This document shows positions 6,008-7,630 of a DNA stretch of 7,630 nt, piece after piece. A model generated the notes under the pieces. The model did no database searches, was not told the DNA's origin, and was given only the letters and a program-made list of their open reading frames with translations. The translations under genes and the position numbers were made by a program. Each line of letters opens with the position of its first letter. The first letter of the stretch is position 1. The stretch is taken from NCBI GenBank assembly GCA_035540935.1, contig DATLFS010000110.1, forward strand, positions 1-7,630. Reading direction: 5' to 3'. Source of the stretch: DATLFS01 sp035540935 (GTDB lineage: Bacteria; Actinomycetota; CADDZG01; WHSQ01).

Positions 6008-6771
6008 ACCGCTCCCTTTCCGGGAGGCAACGTGCGGGGCGTCTCGGCGTGCAGGTGCGGATGGTGGTGCACGTGCTCGATATGGAAGTGCTCGTCGAGC
6101 GGCGGCCCGTCGTAGGTGACGTGCCCCGCCTCGAGGACGACCGTGTGCGAAACGAGGTCCTTCATCGATCCCAGCTCGTGCGCCACGAGGAGGACGGAGC
6201 GCCCCTCCCTGCGGAGCGTGGACAGGGCGTCCGCGAAGATCTCTTGGTGCTCGAGGTCGACGCCGGCCACGGGCTCGTCGAGCACGAACGCATCCGGGTC
6301 GCCGGCGAGCGCGCGGGCGATCAGGGCCCGCTGCTGCTGGCCGCCCGAGAGCGTGTGGATCGGATCCGCCGCGCGGTCCCCCAGCCCGACCGCTTCGAGC
6401 GCGGCGGCCGCGGCCGCCCGATCGGGGCGCCGGTACGGAGCGAAGCGGCGCGCCCGCGCCACTCGCCCGGACAGGACGACCTCCTCCACGGTCGCGGGGA
6501 CGCCGGACGCGGCACCGGGCCGCTGCGGGACGTATCCGATGCGCCACCACTCGCGGAACCGCCGCGCTTCGATGCCGAACAGCAGCAGCTCGCCGCCGGT
6601 CAGGGGAACGAGGCGGAGGAGCGCACGGACGAGCGTCGTCTTGCCCGATCCGTTCGCCCCCAGGAGCACCGTGAAGCTCCCCGGCTCGAGCGCGAAGTCG
6701 ACATCGTGCAAGACGGTCCGGCCGCCGAGCGCCACGCGTCCGGCGCGGAGCGAGAACGGGACCGTCAGCAC
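6004..6771 (-). CDS. znuC: ZnuC zinc ABC transporter ATP-binding protein with His-rich tail
   Basis: This 255-residue cytoplasmic ATPase energises ZnuB. All nucleotide-binding elements are present: Walker A GANGSGKTT (38-46), Q-loop Q83 in YVPQR, ABC signature LSGGQQQR (141-148), Walker B AFVLDEP (161-167), D-loop AGVD (169-172) and switch H198 in VAHEL. After the ATPase core comes a tail (228-241) with seven histidines (HFHIEHVHHHPHLH), which could bind zinc and sense or buffer cytoplasmic metal; this role is inference. GTG at 6771 is the likely start, overlapping the znuA stop by 7 bases, with AAGG roughly 10 bases upstream. The protein length fits the family once the tail is counted. A manganese transporter ATPase would look similar, but the His tail and the zur/znuA neighbours favour zinc. 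Confidence 0.94.
   Translation of the reverse strand: MLTVPFSLRAGRVALGGRTVLHDVDFALEPGSFTVLLGANGSGKTTLVRALLRLVPLTGGELLLFGIEARRFREWWRIGYVPQRPGAASGVPATVEEVVLSGRVARARRFAPYRRPDRAAAAAALEAVGLGDRAADPIHTLSGGQQQRALIARALAGDPDAFVLDEPVAGVDLEHQEIFADALSTLRREGRSVLLVAHELGSMKDLVSHTVVLEAGHVTYDGPPLDEHFHIEHVHHHPHLHAETPRTLPPGKGAV
6012..6016 (-). promoter_or_regulatory. Ribosome binding site for znuB
   Basis: GGGAG (within AAAGGGAG on the minus strand) ends 4 bases before the GTG at 6007 and lies inside the last codons of znuC. It decides the znuB start among several in-frame options that extend into znuC. Confidence 0.55.
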
Positions 6772-7630
6772 CCGAGGGCCTTCCGGAGCGCCTCGAGGTT
6801 CGCCCGCATGCCCCGGAGGTAGTCACCACTCTCCGGGGGACCCTCGAGCGGGTCGAGCACGGCCGTCTCGACGCCGGCCTCGGCGGCGACCGTCTCCGCG
6901 ATCGCCGGCGAGACCAGCGTCTCGAAGAAGATCGTGGTGGCGCCCTTCTCACGCGCCAGCCGCGTGACCTCGGCGATCCGGCCGGGTGACGGCTCCGCCT
7001 CGGGGTCGAGCCCCGAGATCGCGATCTGCTCGAGGCCGTACCGGTCGGCCAGGTAGCCGAACGCTTCGTGGCTCACGACGATCTCGTGCCGCTCGCACCC
7101 GGACAGCCCCGCCTCGAAATCTCGGTGCAGGGCGTTCAGCTCCTCGGCGAGCTCCGCCGCGCGGGCGCGGATCGCGTCGGTGTCGTCGGGGACGAGCTCT
7201 GCGACGCGGGCCCCGACCGCCTCCACCACCGCCTTCATCCGCACCGGATCGAGCCAGACGTGGGGGTCGACCGGGCCGTGGTTGTGATCATCGTGTTCGT
7301 CGGCCGCCGCGAGCGCGTCGACCGCCTCCAGCACGTCGAGCGCCTCGTCGCGGCCGGACGCGACCTCCTCCACGGCGGGCTGGAAGTCCGCGCCCACGTA
7401 GAGAACGAGGTCGGCGCCGGCGACCTGTCGTACCTGCCCCGGCGTCAGCCCCAAATCGTGCGGCTCCGTCTGCGCCGGGGTGAGGATGGCGACCTCGATC
7501 GCGTCTCCGCCTACCCGCTCTGCAGCCCAGCCGAGGGGGAAGACGGCCGCCGCCACCAACGGACGGGAAGGCCCGGCGGCGCCTCCGCCGCAGGCCGCGA
7601 GGAGCGAGAGGGAGAGAGCTAGGAGAGTCC
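6765..7630 (-). CDS. znuA: ZnuA zinc-binding lipoprotein (5' end beyond window)
   Basis: This is the substrate-binding component of the Znu transporter, captured from within its signal peptide to the stop: 287 visible residues. The first residues, TLLALSLSLLAAC, form a lipoprotein signal with a LAAC lipobox (Cys codon 7590-7592), so the mature protein is anchored to the outer face of the membrane. Candidate zinc ligands, numbered on the visible part, are H57 (EPHDLG), H123 (DPHVWLDP), H187 (VSHEAFGY) and D259 (LDPLEG), the cluster A-1 pattern. A short His/Asp loop EHDDHNHG (111-118) just before DPHVW is typical of zinc-specific members and supports zinc over manganese. A GTG at 7559 could be called as a start but would discard the lipobox; the frame is open to the window edge, so the true start lies to the right. 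It is first in the operon; its promoter and any Zur operator are not visible. Confidence 0.93.
   Translation of the reverse strand, partial: TLLALSLSLLAACGGGAAGPSRPLVAAAVFPLGWAAERVGGDAIEVAILTPAQTEPHDLGLTPGQVRQVAGADLVLYVGADFQPAVEEVASGRDEALDVLEAVDALAAADEHDDHNHGPVDPHVWLDPVRMKAVVEAVGARVAELVPDDTDAIRARAAELAEELNALHRDFEAGLSGCERHEIVVSHEAFGYLADRYGLEQIAISGLDPEAEPSPGRIAEVTRLAREKGATTIFFETLVSPAIAETVAAEAGVETAVLDPLEGPPESGDYLRGMRANLEALRKALGC

Noticed and set aside
5360..6115. 251-codon plus-strand open frame opposite znuB
   Set aside because: A run of charged residues without a domain, antisense to a conserved permease with overlapping operon starts.

Overview
The window is uniformly GC-rich DNA, densely packed, with GTG as the usual start codon. 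Gene content points to a high-GC actinobacterium, probably an uncultured or metagenome-derived lineage: an ArsA/Get3-like ATPase of the mycobacterial Rv3679 type, a FurB-type Zur, and a YibE/F membrane protein. I cannot place it below phylum level from sequence alone.

Left edge (1-228): a near-perfect inverted repeat, two 108-base arms around a 12-base spacer with one mismatched pair. It folds the end of one ArsA-family gene and the start of a second back onto themselves. The centre falls exactly on the P-loop codons of the second ATPase, so roughly the first 108 bases are most simply a fold-back artefact at a contig end. The minus strand carries arsA-1 (186-1181) and the first codons of arsA-2 (from 189), overlapping as GTGA.

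Middle (1220-4773, plus strand): divergent from arsA-1 across only 38 bases is a nfeD - slipin - yibE/F run. NfeD is a long-form membrane serine protease with a ClpP-like domain and an OB-fold tail. The slipin is its usual SPFH-domain membrane partner. A YibE/F family multi-pass membrane protein of unknown role follows after 6 bases.

Right (4770-7630, minus strand): a zinc uptake operon, znuA - znuC - znuB - zur in transcription order, each junction overlapping by 4-7 bases. ZnuA is a zinc-binding lipoprotein whose start lies beyond the right edge. ZnuC is the ATPase, with a histidine-rich tail. ZnuB is the permease. Zur is the zinc-sensing repressor, with all expected metal ligands. Zur probably represses its own operon, but the promoter and operator lie outside the window. 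The yibE/F and zur stop codons overlap, so the two operons converge with no room for a terminator between them.

I see no RNA gene, CRISPR array or mobile element. The most notable points are the palindrome at the left edge, an ATPase pair in which only one subunit carries the signature lysine, and a slipin that retains the hydrophobic segment expected to be the NfeD protease substrate.
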